Shown here: positions 12,363 through 18,891 of the stretch, one piece after another
How the letters are laid out: every line of letters begins with the position of its first letter
Numbering within the stretch: the stretch's first letter is position 1
Source: Microcaldota archaeon
GTDB lineage: Archaea > Micrarchaeota > Micrarchaeia > Micrarchaeales > CABMGC01
Length of the DNA stretch: 18,891 nt
Assembly: GCA_030043435.1 (NCBI GenBank)
Contig: JASHXR010000096.1
Coordinates: 1 to 18,891, forward strand
Reading direction: 5' to 3'
Notes under the pieces: model-generated
What the model was told of the DNA's origin: nothing
Seen by the model: the letters and a program-made list of their open reading frames with translations, nothing else
Databases searched by the model: none
Position numbers and translations under genes: made by a program

Positions 12363-13001
12363 ATGGCACAGGATTACGAGCAAGTGGCCAAGTTCATCGG
12401 CGAGAACAAGGGAAAGAGGAAGTTCAGGCAGAGCGTAGAGCTCGCCATAAACTTCAAGGACCTCGACTTCGCCAAGCAGGAGAACAGGCTGAACATGGAG
12501 GTGCTGCTGCCGAACAGCAAGGGCAAGGCCAGGAAGATCTACCTCTTCGCAGGGGAGAAGAACCTAATAGCCGAGGCCGAGAAGAATGGCATCGGGATAA
12601 TACGCGATACGGAGATACAGTCGACAGCGTCGGATGGGGCCAAGATGACTGGCCTTCTCGACTGCGAGCTCGTGGCGCAGCCGAGCCTCATGCCGGTGAT
12701 AGCGAAGGCAATGGGCCAGTTCCTGGGGCCCAGGAACAGGATGCCGAAGCCGCTCATAGGCAACATCAACTTCGCAGGGCTTGTGGACGAGCTTGGCAGG
12801 AGGGTGGTGCTCAAGAGCACGGGAAAGCACGTGCCGACTGTGCACTGCGTGGTAGGCAGCGAGGCGATGGAGCCAGAGAAGATATATGCTAACATAACCG
12901 AGGTGCTCGACTCGGTGTCGAAGAAGGTCGGGAAGAACCACGTGAGATCCGTGTATGTGAAACTCACTATGTCAAAGCCGATGAGGCTGGTGCTGGCATG
13001 A
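12363..13001 (+). CDS. rpl1: Ribosomal protein L1 (uL1)
   Basis: A 212-residue L1, the large-subunit protein of the mobile L1 stalk that binds 23S rRNA near the E site. Recognisable blocks are FRQSVELAINFKDLDF at the N-terminus, the domain II region around LLDCELVAQPSLMPVIA, and GPRNRMPKP, the conserved family motif. The C-terminal strand is YVKLTMSKPMRL. Start: the frame is open from an ATG at 12261, but the ATG at 12363 has a near-perfect ribosome binding site GGAGGGAGGAG and gives the normal length, and the TATA box at 12289 lies downstream of the earlier ATG. The gene overlaps L10 by 4 bp (ATGA), so coupled translation is expected. Order L1-L10-L12 is standard for archaea. Confidence 0.97.
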   Translation: MAQDYEQVAKFIGENKGKRKFRQSVELAINFKDLDFAKQENRLNMEVLLPNSKGKARKIYLFAGEKNLIAEAEKNGIGIIRDTEIQSTASDGAKMTGLLDCELVAQPSLMPVIAKAMGQFLGPRNRMPKPLIGNINFAGLVDELGRRVVLKSTGKHVPTVHCVVGSEAMEPEKIYANITEVLDSVSKKVGKNHVRSVYVKLTMSKPMRLVLA

Positions 13002-13897
13002 CGATGCAGAAGAAGGAGAAGATAGCGTTCGTTAAGGCGCTCTCCAAGGAGCTCAAGGCGCACAAGACATGCGCGGTGCTGGAGCTCGGCGCGACCCCTG
13101 ACAGGCTGGTCCAGCGCCTCAGGAAGCAGCTCGGGCAGAGCGCGAGGATAGTCGCCGCCAGGAAGACGCTGATGGTGAGAGCGCTCTCGGCAGACCCTGT
13201 CCTCGCGAAGCTGGGGCCGAGCCTGGACGGTAACGTCGCGCTGATACTCACGGATATGGAGCCTGCTGAGCTAGGCCAGCTCGTCGCGTCGAACAGGACG
13301 AGGCTCTCGGCCAAGCCGCACCAGCTCTCGCCAGACGACATAACGATAGAGGCTGGCGAGACCGCGATAGCGCCTGGCCAGGCGGTCACAGACCTCAAGG
13401 CCGCGGGCATAGACGTCAAGATAGAGAAGGGCAAGGTGGTGATCTCGAAGGGCAAGGTGCTCGTGGCGAAGGGCGTGCGCGTCACCGTGCCCGTCTCCAA
13501 GGCCCTGAAGATGCTCGACATAATGCCGTTCTCGGCAGCCACTAGGCTGAGGACCGCGTACAGCTCCGGCCTGCTCTTCTCCGAACAGGCGATAGCGATG
13601 GACAGGATGGCTGCTGAGCGCGCCCTGGCCGAGGACTTCGTGCAGGCGCACCTGCTCTCCACTGCGATAGGGTTCGTGACCCAGTACAACGCGCCGGAGC
13701 TGGTGAAGCGCGCATACCTCTCTGCGCTGGGCCTGGGAGTCGAGAGGAACATATACGAGCCCGAGATAGTGGAGAGGCTCCTCGCGAAGGCGGTGCTCGA
13801 GGCCATGCAGGCGAACAGGCTCGTCAAGCCTGTTGAGGCGGAGAAGAAGGATGATGGTGCGGCTCCTGATGGAGCCGAAGCGAAGAAGGAAGGTTGA
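12998..13897 (+). CDS. rpl10: Ribosomal protein L10 (uL10 / P0)
   Basis: A 299-residue archaeal P0, the base of the ribosomal stalk, binding 23S rRNA through its N-terminal domain and L12 dimers through C-terminal helices. N-terminal KEKIAFVKALSKEL and an RKTLMVRAL motif match the family. The archaeal insertion domain (about 110-180) includes PDDITIEAGETAIAPGQ. Helical L12-binding segments follow (about 215-275). The C-terminus ends in a charged tail, EKKDDGAAPDGAEAKKEG. The hydrophobic GLxxLFG-like end usually found in archaeal P0, and present here in L12, is absent. It overlaps L1 by 4 bp; an internal ATG at 13004 is a possible alternative start. L12 follows 24 bp later from its likely start. 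Confidence 0.95.
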   Translation: MTMQKKEKIAFVKALSKELKAHKTCAVLELGATPDRLVQRLRKQLGQSARIVAARKTLMVRALSADPVLAKLGPSLDGNVALILTDMEPAELGQLVASNRTRLSAKPHQLSPDDITIEAGETAIAPGQAVTDLKAAGIDVKIEKGKVVISKGKVLVAKGVRVTVPVSKALKMLDIMPFSAATRLRTAYSSGLLFSEQAIAMDRMAAERALAEDFVQAHLLSTAIGFVTQYNAPELVKRAYLSALGLGVERNIYEPEIVERLLAKAVLEAMQANRLVKPVEAEKKDDGAAPDGAEAKKEG

Positions 13898-13921
13898 TAC
13901 TGAAGAAAAAGAGGAATGAAA

Positions 13922-14230
13922 ATGGAGTACATATACGCCGCTCTCCTGCTGAACTCAGCGGGAAAGGAGGTAAGCGAACAGAACCTGGTAAGCGTAGTGA
14001 AGGCTGCGGGAATGTCGCCTGACGAGGCCATGGCCAAGTCGGTGGCGAGCTCCCTGAAGGGCGTCGACATAAAGGAGGTCATAAAGAACGCCCAGTCTGC
14101 CAGCGTCGCCGCGCCTGCAGCGCATGCAGCACCAGCAGGAGGAGAGGCAAAGCCGAAGAAGGAGGAGGCAAAGGAGGAGAAGGTCAGCGAGGAGGAGGCT
14201 GCAGGCGGACTTGCAAGCCTGTTCGGCTGA
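13922..14230 (+). CDS. rpl12: Ribosomal protein L12 (P1, stalk protein)
   Basis: A 102-residue archaeal P1-type stalk protein that recruits translation GTPases. The N-terminal dimerisation domain begins MEYIYAALLLNSAGKEV, the standard family start. An Ala/Pro hinge (VAAPAAHAAPAGG) follows, then a charged segment rich in Lys/Glu, and the conserved hydrophobic end GGLASLFG that contacts the GTPase factors. An ATG at 13916 is two codons upstream, but ATG 13922 places GAGG (13911-13914) at 7-nt spacing and gives the canonical N-terminus. It is the last gene of the L1 operon. No clear terminator is visible in the 117 bp after it. Confidence 0.95.
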   Translation: MEYIYAALLLNSAGKEVSEQNLVSVVKAAGMSPDEAMAKSVASSLKGVDIKEVIKNAQSASVAAPAAHAAPAGGEAKPKKEEAKEEKVSEEEAAGGLASLFG

Positions 14231-14321
14231 TTCGTTGGACCCTGCACACCTCTGCAATGCGGATGCGAGCTCCGGCATAGCGTCAAGCATGCGGATGCAG
14301 GGATACCGGAACGGCCTCAGC

Positions 14322-14334
14322 GAATATAAATATT
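14322..14334 (+). promoter_or_regulatory. TATA box of the ferredoxin gene (leaderless)
   Basis: GAATATAAATATT at 14322-14334, with its core about 22-26 nt before the ATG at 14348. The spacing predicts a leaderless mRNA. There is no ribosome binding site before this ATG, which agrees. Confidence 0.55.
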
Positions 14335-14347
14335 TGCATGCACAGAT

Positions 14348-14722
14348 ATGAGCAGGTTGTTGATTATGCAGGTATATGTAGAGAAGCCGAAGTGCACAGG
14401 GTGCTCCCACTGCTTTGACGTCTGCCCTGTCGCAGTCTTCCAGATGCACGAGAGGAGCTCTGCCGACGTGAACTCCGATACCGCTCCTGACGAGTGGAAG
14501 TGGAAGGGCAGCCACCTGCCCGAGGTCACGGCGAAGTGGGCGAACGTCCAGGACGGCCACCACCACTTCGCAGACAAGTACGAGGGCGGCTCCGGAGGCA
14601 TCTCCGTGGCGATACAGGGCTCGGCATGCATCCTCTGCCAGGCGTGCCTCATCGAGTGCGAGGGCGAGTGCATCGTCATAACAGACGACAGCAACAACGT
14701 CTACCGCTCGATATACAAATAA
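14348..14722 (+). CDS. Dicluster 2[4Fe-4S] ferredoxin with long insertion
   Basis: A 124-residue ferredoxin-like electron carrier. The first cluster motif is C16-x2-C19-x2-C22-x3-C26-P. The second is C94-x2-C97-x2-C100-x3-C104, with an extra C108. In classical dicluster ferredoxins the two motifs are about 25-30 residues apart; here 67 residues lie between C26 and C94. This insert contains W-rich (EWKWKG) and His-rich (GHHHF) patches and a Gly-rich turn. It could hold an extra metal site or bind a partner. It may serve as electron carrier for an oxidoreductase, or be a small subunit of one; no partner gene is adjacent. The start ATG 14348 fits a leaderless transcript; ATG 14366 is an alternative. 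The gene stands alone with its own promoter. Confidence 0.85.
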   Translation: MSRLLIMQVYVEKPKCTGCSHCFDVCPVAVFQMHERSSADVNSDTAPDEWKWKGSHLPEVTAKWANVQDGHHHFADKYEGGSGGISVAIQGSACILCQACLIECEGECIVITDDSNNVYRSIYK

Positions 14723-14837
14723 GAAGACGCGCTGGCGCAATGAGGTCCTGCAGGGCAGGATACTTATTACTGCGTCGCTCTCGCTTCAGGCGCGCCGTCT
14801 GGTTCTGAGTCCAGATTTTGCTTCCTGGGAGTTCGAA

Positions 14838-16163
14838 CTACGACTCGCTGAGCAGGCATGATGGATTGCCCGACTGGTACCATGTAAGAGTTACGCTTCC
14901 TCCATTGCCCCCTGAGCCACAGGCGCCTGAGACTGCACCTCCTCCAGTCCCGCTGTCGCCGCCTGTGCCGCCGGTGCAAATACCATGCGATACACCATTA
15001 GCTCCGCTGCTCCCACCTGCTCCTGCGCCGCTTGCGCCGCCTGAGCCACCTCCGCCTCCTCCTCCGTACCCGCCGCCGCCGCCTCCGCCGCCGCCTGAGC
15101 CGCCTGAGATGGTGTTGCCGCCATAGCCTCCGTTGGCGCCTCCTGGAGAGTCGCCATTCCCATTGCCTTCGCCTGAGGCGCCGCCGCCTCCGCCGTAGCC
15201 CAAACCGCCTGACGCACCTGCATCATATCCCTCTGAGGCGCCTCCTGCGCCGCCGCTTGAGCACCCTGCGCCACCGCCGCCGGCGCCGTCTACAGTGTTG
15301 GCCCCCTCGCCCCCTGAAGCGCATTGCACCACAGTTGCCCCGTCCAATATCGCGGAGCTTCCTCCTCCGCCTGAGCCTCCGACATAGTAGCCGTTGCCTC
15401 CGCCGCCTCCGTAGTACCCGGATCCACCACCACCGCCGCCATAGTATCCCCCACCTGCGCCGCCTCCGCCTACGTACACTGTCAACGTGCTTCCTGCTGT
15501 AGCCATGAAGTTTCCTGTAGCTGAAGACCCACTTGAGCCTGCGAGGCCGTCGGTGCCACCGCCTCCGCCGCCGTAGAGGGTGTAACCGAAGGACATGGTG
15601 TTGGATATTGTGCCTGAGAAGTAGCTGATGATGGTGTTGGTGCATAAGGTCTCCGGCACTGTAGAGGTCTCAGTAGAGAGCGATATCGGAGCCCCTGTGG
15701 CAGTGGTCTCAAAGGAGCCGTATACAGTGGAGAGATAGCCTGTGAACGTGTTGGTGTAGCGCAGGTCGATACTTCCCTTGTAGACGGATCCTGCTGTGCC
15801 AGAGTATGCGCTGCCTGACTGGGTGTAGCACTGCACAGTGTAGGTCTGCGACGAGCCGGAGTTCTGCGGAGCCGACTCTAGGGTCTGGAACTTCGGCGTG
15901 GTGTTCTCGGTGCATGCGATGCCTGTCACGTTTATCTGGCTGGACGTAGACTGGAGTATGGTCACCGAGAGCACGCCGTTGGAGCCGAGGAAGTAGTCCT
16001 GGCACGAGAACGAGGCGCTGATGTCGCAGAACGAAGGAGTAGTGTTGAAGAATCCGAAGGTGTATAGCGCCACGAGCACGACCGCGAGGATGAGGACCAT
16101 CCACCCGTAGGTGGTGAGGTACTCCATCGCGCTCTGCGCCCTTGCGCCGCGGCCGGGTTGCAT
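14838..16163 (-). CDS. Pilin-like (class III signal peptide) protein with polyglycine domain
   Basis: A 441-residue secreted or surface protein. The N-terminus MQPGRGARAQSAMEYLTTYGW followed by VLILAVVLVALYTF is a class III signal peptide, cut by a prepilin peptidase probably after Ala9 to expose QSAMEYL, followed by a pilin-like hydrophobic helix. Residues ~45-190 are Ser/Thr/Asn-rich, with β-strand character and a few Cys. From about 195 to 425 the sequence is dominated by runs of Gly with Tyr, Ser and Ala, containing STLTVYVGGGGAGG and SSAILDG, and ending in GSVTLTWYQSG. This pattern matches glycine-rich domains of phage tail and surface adhesins that may form polyglycine-II bundles. The start at 16163 is chosen because a TATA box lies ~26 nt upstream and the signal peptide begins there; an extension to 16280 is possible but unsupported. 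The function is unknown; surface adhesion or filament tip is an inference. Confidence 0.85.
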   Translation of the reverse strand: MQPGRGARAQSAMEYLTTYGWMVLILAVVLVALYTFGFFNTTPSFCDISASFSCQDYFLGSNGVLSVTILQSTSSQINVTGIACTENTTPKFQTLESAPQNSGSSQTYTVQCYTQSGSAYSGTAGSVYKGSIDLRYTNTFTGYLSTVYGSFETTATGAPISLSTETSTVPETLCTNTIISYFSGTISNTMSFGYTLYGGGGGGTDGLAGSSGSSATGNFMATAGSTLTVYVGGGGAGGGYYGGGGGGSGYYGGGGGNGYYVGGSGGGGSSAILDGATVVQCASGGEGANTVDGAGGGGAGCSSGGAGGASEGYDAGASGGLGYGGGGGASGEGNGNGDSPGGANGGYGGNTISGGSGGGGGGGGGYGGGGGGGSGGASGAGAGGSSGANGVSHGICTGGTGGDSGTGGGAVSGACGSGGNGGSVTLTWYQSGNPSCLLSES

Positions 16164-16184
16164 GAGCGTATATATTACAGTATG

Positions 16185-16199
16185 TATTAAAAACCCGTC
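16185..16199 (-). promoter_or_regulatory. TATA box of the pilin-like gene, overlapping T-run terminator of the ribosomal operon
   Basis: On the minus strand GGGTTTTTAATA lies just after the S5 stop (16222) and ~26 nt before the ATG at 16163. The T run can end the ribosomal transcript, and TTTTTAATA serves as TATA box for the leaderless pilin-like mRNA. Confidence 0.5.
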
Positions 16200-16221
16200 G
16201 CGGACTGAGGCGTGCATGCGC

Positions 16222-17088
16222 CTATGCAGGTGCGTTGGCCGGAGCTGCCCCTGCCTCTGGAGCCGGAGCTCCGCCTTCATGCTCCCTCTTCGGCGCGCTG
16301 GTTGCGCCTGGCTGCGCAGCCTCTGCCTGACGTTGAGGAGCTTGATGCTGCTGCGCTTCGGAAGCCTCTGGCGCAGGCCTGGCAGGCTGATGTGGCGCTG
16401 CTGCAGGAGGAGGCAGAGGCACTGAGATGTGCATAGCCTCTATGTTCTTGAGCTCGTAGAGCCCTGCCAGCGCAGTATAGGTAGCGAGAGCCATGTTGTA
16501 GACGTCGCGGGTGCGGCCGCGCGAGAAGGTCCAGACGTCCTTGACCCCCGCGAGCTCGAGCACCACCCTGACCGTCTCCGACGCAACGATCCCTACGCCC
16601 CTTGGCGCTGGCTTGAGTATTATCTCGGAGCTCCCGCACTTGCCCCTTAACCTCAGCGGCAGGCTGTGCGGCGCCTTGCAGTCGCACTCCTGGGAGCCGC
16701 AGCCGAGGTTAACTGAGATCACGTGCTTCTTTGCATCGCGTATCCCTGTCTCGATGGCAGGCCGCGCCTCGACGTCCTTGCCGACCCCGAGGCCGATGTG
16801 CCCGTTCCTGTCGCCCACGGCAACAGTGGCCCTGAACTTCTGCTTCCTGTTGTTCTTGGTCATCCTCTGCACCGAGGCGATCTCGAGCACCTTGTCCTCT
16901 ATGCCGGGGAGGAGCGTCTCCACCACCTCCACCTCCTTTATGGGCTTGCCTGTGGAGAAGATCTGCTCTATCGAGGTTATCTGGCCAGCCCTGACCTGCT
17001 GGCCTATCTTCGTCTTCGGGTCCCATGTGGAGAGCTGTGACTCGTCCCTCTCGTACCTGCGCCCGTAGCCCCTGCGGTCATTGTCCAT
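16222..17088 (-). CDS. rps5: Ribosomal protein S5 (uS5) with Ala/Pro/Gln-rich C-terminal extension
   Basis: A 288-residue archaeal S5, a small-subunit protein of the mRNA entry site and translational fidelity. The core (1-225) has the N-terminal dsRBD-like part (IASVQRMTKNNRKQKFRATV, GHIGLGVGKD) and the archaeal Cys segment (GCGSQECDCKAPHSLPL, C130, C135, C137) followed by KPAPRGVGIVASE and WTFSRGRTR. After about residue 225 there is a 60-residue low-complexity tail of Ala, Pro, Gln and Glu (PPPAAAPHQPARPAPEAS... ending APANAPA), which archaeal S5 normally lacks. The gene overlaps the end of L18 by 11 bp. Usual neighbours L30 and L15 do not follow; the operon ends here. Confidence 0.96.
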   Translation of the reverse strand: MDNDRRGYGRRYERDESQLSTWDPKTKIGQQVRAGQITSIEQIFSTGKPIKEVEVVETLLPGIEDKVLEIASVQRMTKNNRKQKFRATVAVGDRNGHIGLGVGKDVEARPAIETGIRDAKKHVISVNLGCGSQECDCKAPHSLPLRLRGKCGSSEIILKPAPRGVGIVASETVRVVLELAGVKDVWTFSRGRTRDVYNMALATYTALAGLYELKNIEAMHISVPLPPPAAAPHQPARPAPEASEAQQHQAPQRQAEAAQPGATSAPKREHEGGAPAPEAGAAPANAPA

Positions 17089-17662
17089 GTTCGATCATCT
17101 CGTTTACCTTCGTGAAGAGCGCAGAGAGCGACTCAGGCGCTATGCCGGCCTTTATGTAGCCCGAGTACTGGCGCCTGTACCGCTCCGGCTCCTTATCCTT
17201 AAGCGCTGCTATATGTTTTGCATCAGCGCAGTTATATACCTTGGCGTCTATCTCGATGCTGTTCCTTATCCTGAGCCCGCCGTCGATGCAGCCCTTGGCC
17301 AGCGCGAACGGTATGGAGTTCCTCACAGGCGAGGAGAGGCCTATGTCCAGCACCAGCTCGGCCTTGAGGTCTGGCCTCGCCCTCGCCTTCCTCGCGAGGA
17401 GCCTGCCGACGAGGTAGGCGGTGGAGCGGTTGGCCCTTGCAGGCCATCCCAGCCCTGCGAGCTCGGCAGAGTCTGCGTACGCGAGCGTGATGTCGCCCTT
17501 CTCCGCGTACCTGGAGATCTGGCCGATTATACGTGTGTTCGTCTTCCTGGCGACGACGCGGTCGAGGCCTCCCTTCACGCAGGCGATCCTCTTTCTGTAG
17601 TCGGTCTTAGCCTCGCGCCTGCGCCTGAACCGCATCTGCCTGATAACCTTGTGCATAGCCAT
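17078..17662 (-). CDS. rpl18: Ribosomal protein L18 (uL18)
   Basis: A 194-residue archaeal/eukaryal-type L18, which binds 5S rRNA in the central protuberance. The N-terminus has a basic block (MRFRRRREAKTDYRKR) followed by VARKTNTRIIGQISRY, and the central motif GWPARANRSTAYLVG leads to the LDIGLSSPVRNSIPFALAKG block. The C-terminal extension (KDKEPERYRRQYSGYIKAGI) is typical of the archaeal form. The ATG at 17662 is preceded by a GAGGT-like ribosome binding site and lies 3 bp after the L19e stop. It overlaps S5 by 11 bp. The position in the order L6-L32e-L19e-L18-S5 is standard for the archaeal spc operon. Confidence 0.97.
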   Translation of the reverse strand: MAMHKVIRQMRFRRRREAKTDYRKRIACVKGGLDRVVARKTNTRIIGQISRYAEKGDITLAYADSAELAGLGWPARANRSTAYLVGRLLARKARARPDLKAELVLDIGLSSPVRNSIPFALAKGCIDGGLRIRNSIEIDAKVYNCADAKHIAALKDKEPERYRRQYSGYIKAGIAPESLSALFTKVNEMIEHGQ

Positions 17663-17665
17663 ACC

Positions 17666-18157
17666 TCAGATGTACCGCTTCCTCGCCTCCTCGTTGATAG
17701 CCTTGAGCTCCTCGTCGCTTACGCGTATGCCCCGCTCGGCGAGGTGGAGCAGCAGCGTCGCCTTGTCCGCATAGGCGTTGCCCTTGACCTGGCCGTAGAG
17801 TGCAGTGAAGGTCTTCCGGTCTATCCTGCCCATGGCCTTCAGCTTCTTCAGGAGTGCGCGCTGGGACCGCACCTTCTTCTCCCAGCTCACGCCCTGCCTC
17901 ACCTTCCTCGTGCCGCGCCTCCTGCCCGTGCCGCGGCTCCTTCCCTCGGACCTCTTCTGCCTCCGCCTCTTCGAGCGCGCCGAGACGTTGTGCTTCTCCT
18001 TCAGCGCCAGGACCGCGCCGCTCTTTATCAGCTTCCTCACGTCGTCGCGCGTCAGCGCCTCCTCGACCTCCTTGTACGAAGCAGGGGCTATCCTTATGGA
18101 GTTGACGCCCCTGTGCATGAGGTCTGACGCGACCCTCTTGACGAATGCTATGGTCAT
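17666..18157 (-). CDS. rpl19e: Ribosomal protein L19e (eL19)
   Basis: A 163-residue protein found only in archaea and eukaryotes, binding 23S rRNA at the inter-subunit face. The N-terminus carries VKRVASDLMHRGVNSIRI, followed by RDDVRKLIKSGAV and the basic, Arg-rich linker (SRGTGRRRGTRKVR) that inserts into rRNA. The C-terminal helical part (LLKKLKAMGRIDRKTFTALY, KGNAYADKATLLLHL) is normal. It overlaps the L32e stop by 4 bp and is followed after 3 bp by L18. Length is normal for the archaeal family. Confidence 0.96.
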   Translation of the reverse strand: MTIAFVKRVASDLMHRGVNSIRIAPASYKEVEEALTRDDVRKLIKSGAVLALKEKHNVSARSKRRRQKRSEGRSRGTGRRRGTRKVRQGVSWEKKVRSQRALLKKLKAMGRIDRKTFTALYGQVKGNAYADKATLLLHLAERGIRVSDEELKAINEEARKRYI

Positions 18158-18513
18158 CTGCTCACCCTGTTTACTATGCGTATGCCGCTCGACTCAGCGA
18201 GCTCCTGGAGCGCGAGCCTCTTCCTAACCGAGAGCGAGTGCGAGAGCCTGACAGCCCTTTGCGACTTCGCGCCTATCAGCGCCACAAGCTCCGGCATGTT
18301 GGAGACAAGCACCTCGAAGGTGCCGTCGGGACGCGCATACCTCACCGAAGCCGGGTTCTTGTAGCCTATGGACGGCGAGGCGCCGCTCTCCCTCTTGCCC
18401 ACCCTCTTCTTGTTGTCTATGCCGCGCTGGCGCCTCCATCTGGCCCTGACGCGCTTCCTGTTCGGCGCGCCGAAATTAGGCACATTGAACCTCGGATGCT
18501 TTCTCTTCATCAT
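18154..18513 (-). CDS. rpl32e: Ribosomal protein L32e (eL32)
   Basis: A 119-residue archaeal/eukaryal large-subunit protein. Signature blocks are KRKHPRFNVPNFGAPNR at the start, RVRARWRRQRGIDNKKR, and PSIGYKNPASVRY, followed by VLVSNMPELVALIG and the C-terminal SVRKRLALQELAESSGIRI. The start is one of two adjacent ATGs (18513 and 18510). It lies 4 bp after the L6 stop and overlaps L19e by 4 bp. Some archaeal L32e carry a longer N-terminal extension; this one is the compact form. Confidence 0.96.
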   Translation of the reverse strand: MMKRKHPRFNVPNFGAPNRKRVRARWRRQRGIDNKKRVGKRESGASPSIGYKNPASVRYARPDGTFEVLVSNMPELVALIGAKSQRAVRLSHSLSVRKRLALQELAESSGIRIVNRVSR

Positions 18514-18517
18514 GCGC

Positions 18518-18891
18518 TCACTCCTCCCTCGCCGGGTAGATGCCGTCCTGGAAGACGCGCGTGTCCTGGCCCCTCGCGTGGCACGCGTGCATTATGTTGG
18601 CAACTGTCTGGCCCACGTCGTACTTGTCCACGCCGCTCACCTTGACGTCCTGGCCCTTCACCTCCACCTTGGTCTCGCCCACTATCCTGGCCTTCCTCGG
18701 CACCTTCTCGCCGAAGATGTTCTTTATGTGGAGGTCGTGGCCCTTTATCTCTGTAGACATGGGGAAGTGTGCGAAGATTATCGTCATCTTACGCTCTATG
18801 CCCTCGTTGACCGACTTGAGCGCGTCCCTCAGCTCTGTGGAGAGGGCCATCTCCGCCAGCTCGGCCTTCCTCCTGAGCTTCGCGTTGTCGT
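18518..18891 (-). CDS. rpl6: Ribosomal protein L6 (uL6), N-terminal part outside window
   Basis: The last ~124 residues of L6, a large-subunit protein near the GTPase centre. The visible C-terminal domain contains MTIIFAHFPMSTEIKG, IFGEKVPRKARIVG, VDKYDVGQTVANIMHA and the family's end motif DTRVFQDGIY. The frame continues to the window's right edge through DNAKLRRKAELAEMA, so the gene starts beyond it; the internal ATG at 18850 is not the start. It is followed after 4 bp by L32e, the usual archaeal order. Confidence 0.95.
   Translation of the reverse strand, partial: DNAKLRRKAELAEMALSTELRDALKSVNEGIERKMTIIFAHFPMSTEIKGHDLHIKNIFGEKVPRKARIVGETKVEVKGQDVKVSGVDKYDVGQTVANIMHACHARGQDTRVFQDGIYPAREE

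Noticed and set aside
14825..14845. T-loop-like GAGTTCGAACTAC suggesting a tRNA
   Set aside because: The flanking stem bases do not pair as a T arm and no acceptor or anticodon arm is present; it is only a small palindrome at the end of the pilin-like gene.
14818..15502. Proline-rich and Arg/Leu-rich plus-strand reading frames
   Set aside because: They are mirror images of the polyglycine region of the minus-strand pilin-like gene (Gly codons read as Pro or Arg). They have no promoter or plausible start and no family resemblance.

Overview
The window is archaeal. It carries an archaeal-type alanyl-tRNA synthetase, CDP-archaeol synthase (carS), the archaeal L1-L10-L12 (P1) and L6-L32e-L19e-L18-S5 ribosomal blocks, a long archaeal 7S/SRP RNA, a class III (pilin-like) signal peptide of the QSAMEYL type, and TATA boxes about 25 nt before leaderless starts. 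The short intergenic gaps and the QSAMEYL-type secreted protein are reminiscent of the DPANN / Micrarchaeota group. That placement is only an inference; a marker-gene tree of the ribosomal proteins would decide it. Most of the window is GC-rich, with AGG (Arg) and ATA (Ile) favoured codons. One segment, about 5571-8080, is visibly AT-rich.

Layout. 1-916: 3' part of a secreted CAP-domain protein. 1024-1689 (-): HAD phosphatase, divergent from alaS. The divergent spacer holds a good candidate box C/D sRNA (about 1723-1784) and a GC-rich inverted repeat. 1958-5129 (+): alaS and carS in tandem. 5188-5480: SRP (7S) RNA, closed by a perfect 9-bp helix 1, followed 7 nt later by tRNA-Ser(GCU). 5571-8080: AT-rich island with an archaeal AAA/STAND-type ATPase preceded by three tandem palindromes of exact 22-bp period, a 465-bp non-coding stretch with three consecutive hairpins, and a DxS-variant HAD protein. 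8087-9157 (-): DUF763 protein, divergent from a four-gene operon (9214-12195): EamA-type transporter, a 49-residue protein with 11 cysteines (metallothionein-like), a TehB-like SAM methyltransferase and an M16 zinc peptidase. 12363-14230: L1-L10-L12 operon. 14348-14722: dicluster ferredoxin with a long insertion. 14838-16163 (-): pilin-like signal peptide fused to a very glycine-rich domain. 16222-18891 (-): end of the spc ribosomal operon (L6 partial, L32e, L19e, L18, S5).

How it fits together. Most of the window is translation and protein-export housekeeping: charging of tRNA-Ala, tRNA-Ser, SRP RNA, ribosomal large-subunit stalk, and spc operon. Membrane-lipid synthesis (CarS) sits next to it. 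The accessory content is the AT-rich island beside the tRNA-Ser gene, the possible metal(loid)-handling operon around the Cys-rich peptide, and two surface or secreted proteins (CAP and pilin-polyglycine). The most interesting candidates for new biology are the Cys-rich peptide operon, the pilin-polyglycine protein, the palindrome array with its ATPase, and the box C/D sRNA.
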